A stretch of DNA of 64,000 bases from positions 25,798 through 89,797 of the forward strand of contig JAKSYS010000203.1 of NCBI GenBank assembly GCA_022925895.1. The letters are read 5' to 3'. Position numbers and translations under genes: made by a program. Positions 63,996 through 64,000 of this stretch are shown here, in pieces (the first letter of the stretch is position 1; each line of letters starts with the position of its first letter). The notes beneath the pieces were generated by a model. The model was not told the origin of the DNA, made no database searches, and saw only the letters and a program-made list of their open reading frames with translations. Source of the stretch: Fragilaria crotonensis. Its lineage: Eukaryota > Bacillariophyta > Fragilariophyceae > Fragilariales > Fragilariaceae.

Positions 63996-64000
63996 CTATG

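Overview
The window looks like nuclear DNA of an alga with a red-lineage secondary plastid, most likely a diatom. The evidence is short GT-AG spliceosomal introns (about 57-86 bp, one of 274 bp), precursors with a signal peptide followed by an SSFAP- or AF-type plastid motif (plastid glutamine synthetase, 23 kb gene), a Ty1/copia retrotransposon, a Crypton-like tyrosine recombinase and a Harbinger-type transposase. The species cannot be fixed from sequence alone. Intergenic DNA carries a strong signature: dense GTAC tetramers and TACTCCAGTA-like blocks.

Layout. 0-24 kb is a gene-rich stretch: a MinD-type ATPase, a CAMK-like kinase, a Golgi-type sulfotransferase, a spliced small protein of unknown function, the LSM-fold NatC subunit NAA38, a charged cytosolic protein, bifunctional aspartokinase/homoserine dehydrogenase converging on a secreted or plastid protein, a TTD14-like P-loop protein, a large VPS13-like lipid-transfer protein with a PH domain, and a plastid precursor. 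Two non-autonomous DNA transposons with 3-bp target duplications lie between them (9.6 and 16.4 kb).

24.3-25.5 kb holds the most unusual feature: a circularly permuted tRNA-Cys(GCA) gene, with its 3' half upstream of its 5' half, followed by a degenerate array of extra 5'-half copies. One of those copies is split by a 727-bp MITE, so the target site can be read from the neighbouring copies. 25.9-48.4 kb is again ordinary: a histidine phosphatase-like membrane protein, isocitrate lyase (4 exons), two thioredoxin-fold membrane proteins lacking CxxC, a decayed Crypton, a Cys-rich receptor-like protein, a radical-SAM-like protein without the FeS cysteines, plastid glutamine synthetase (3 exons), AP-3 sigma, a BAX-inhibitor-1 family protein, an LRR protein, a Lys-rich protein and ribosomal protein L7.

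49.7-51.0 kb is a decayed Harbinger-type DDE transposase. 52.1-64.0 kb is one complete LTR retrotransposon on the minus strand: 11,901 bp, about 900-bp LTRs, CTATG target duplication on both sides, PBS and PPT present. Besides gag, protease, integrase, RT and RNase H it carries about 4 kb of extra coding sequence between the 5' LTR and gag, including a protein that starts with a PCNA-interacting-peptide motif and a 706-residue orphan ORF.

Several unrelated genes, including ribosomal protein L7, are interrupted by apparent one-base deletions, some in short homopolymers. The two LTRs of the young retrotransposon differ by more indel events than substitutions. I therefore suspect residual assembly indels, and frameshifts in this window should not automatically be read as pseudogenes. 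Metabolically the window covers nitrogen assimilation (GS), aspartate-family amino acids (AK-HSD) and the glyoxylate shunt (ICL), but nothing suggests these neighbours are co-regulated.
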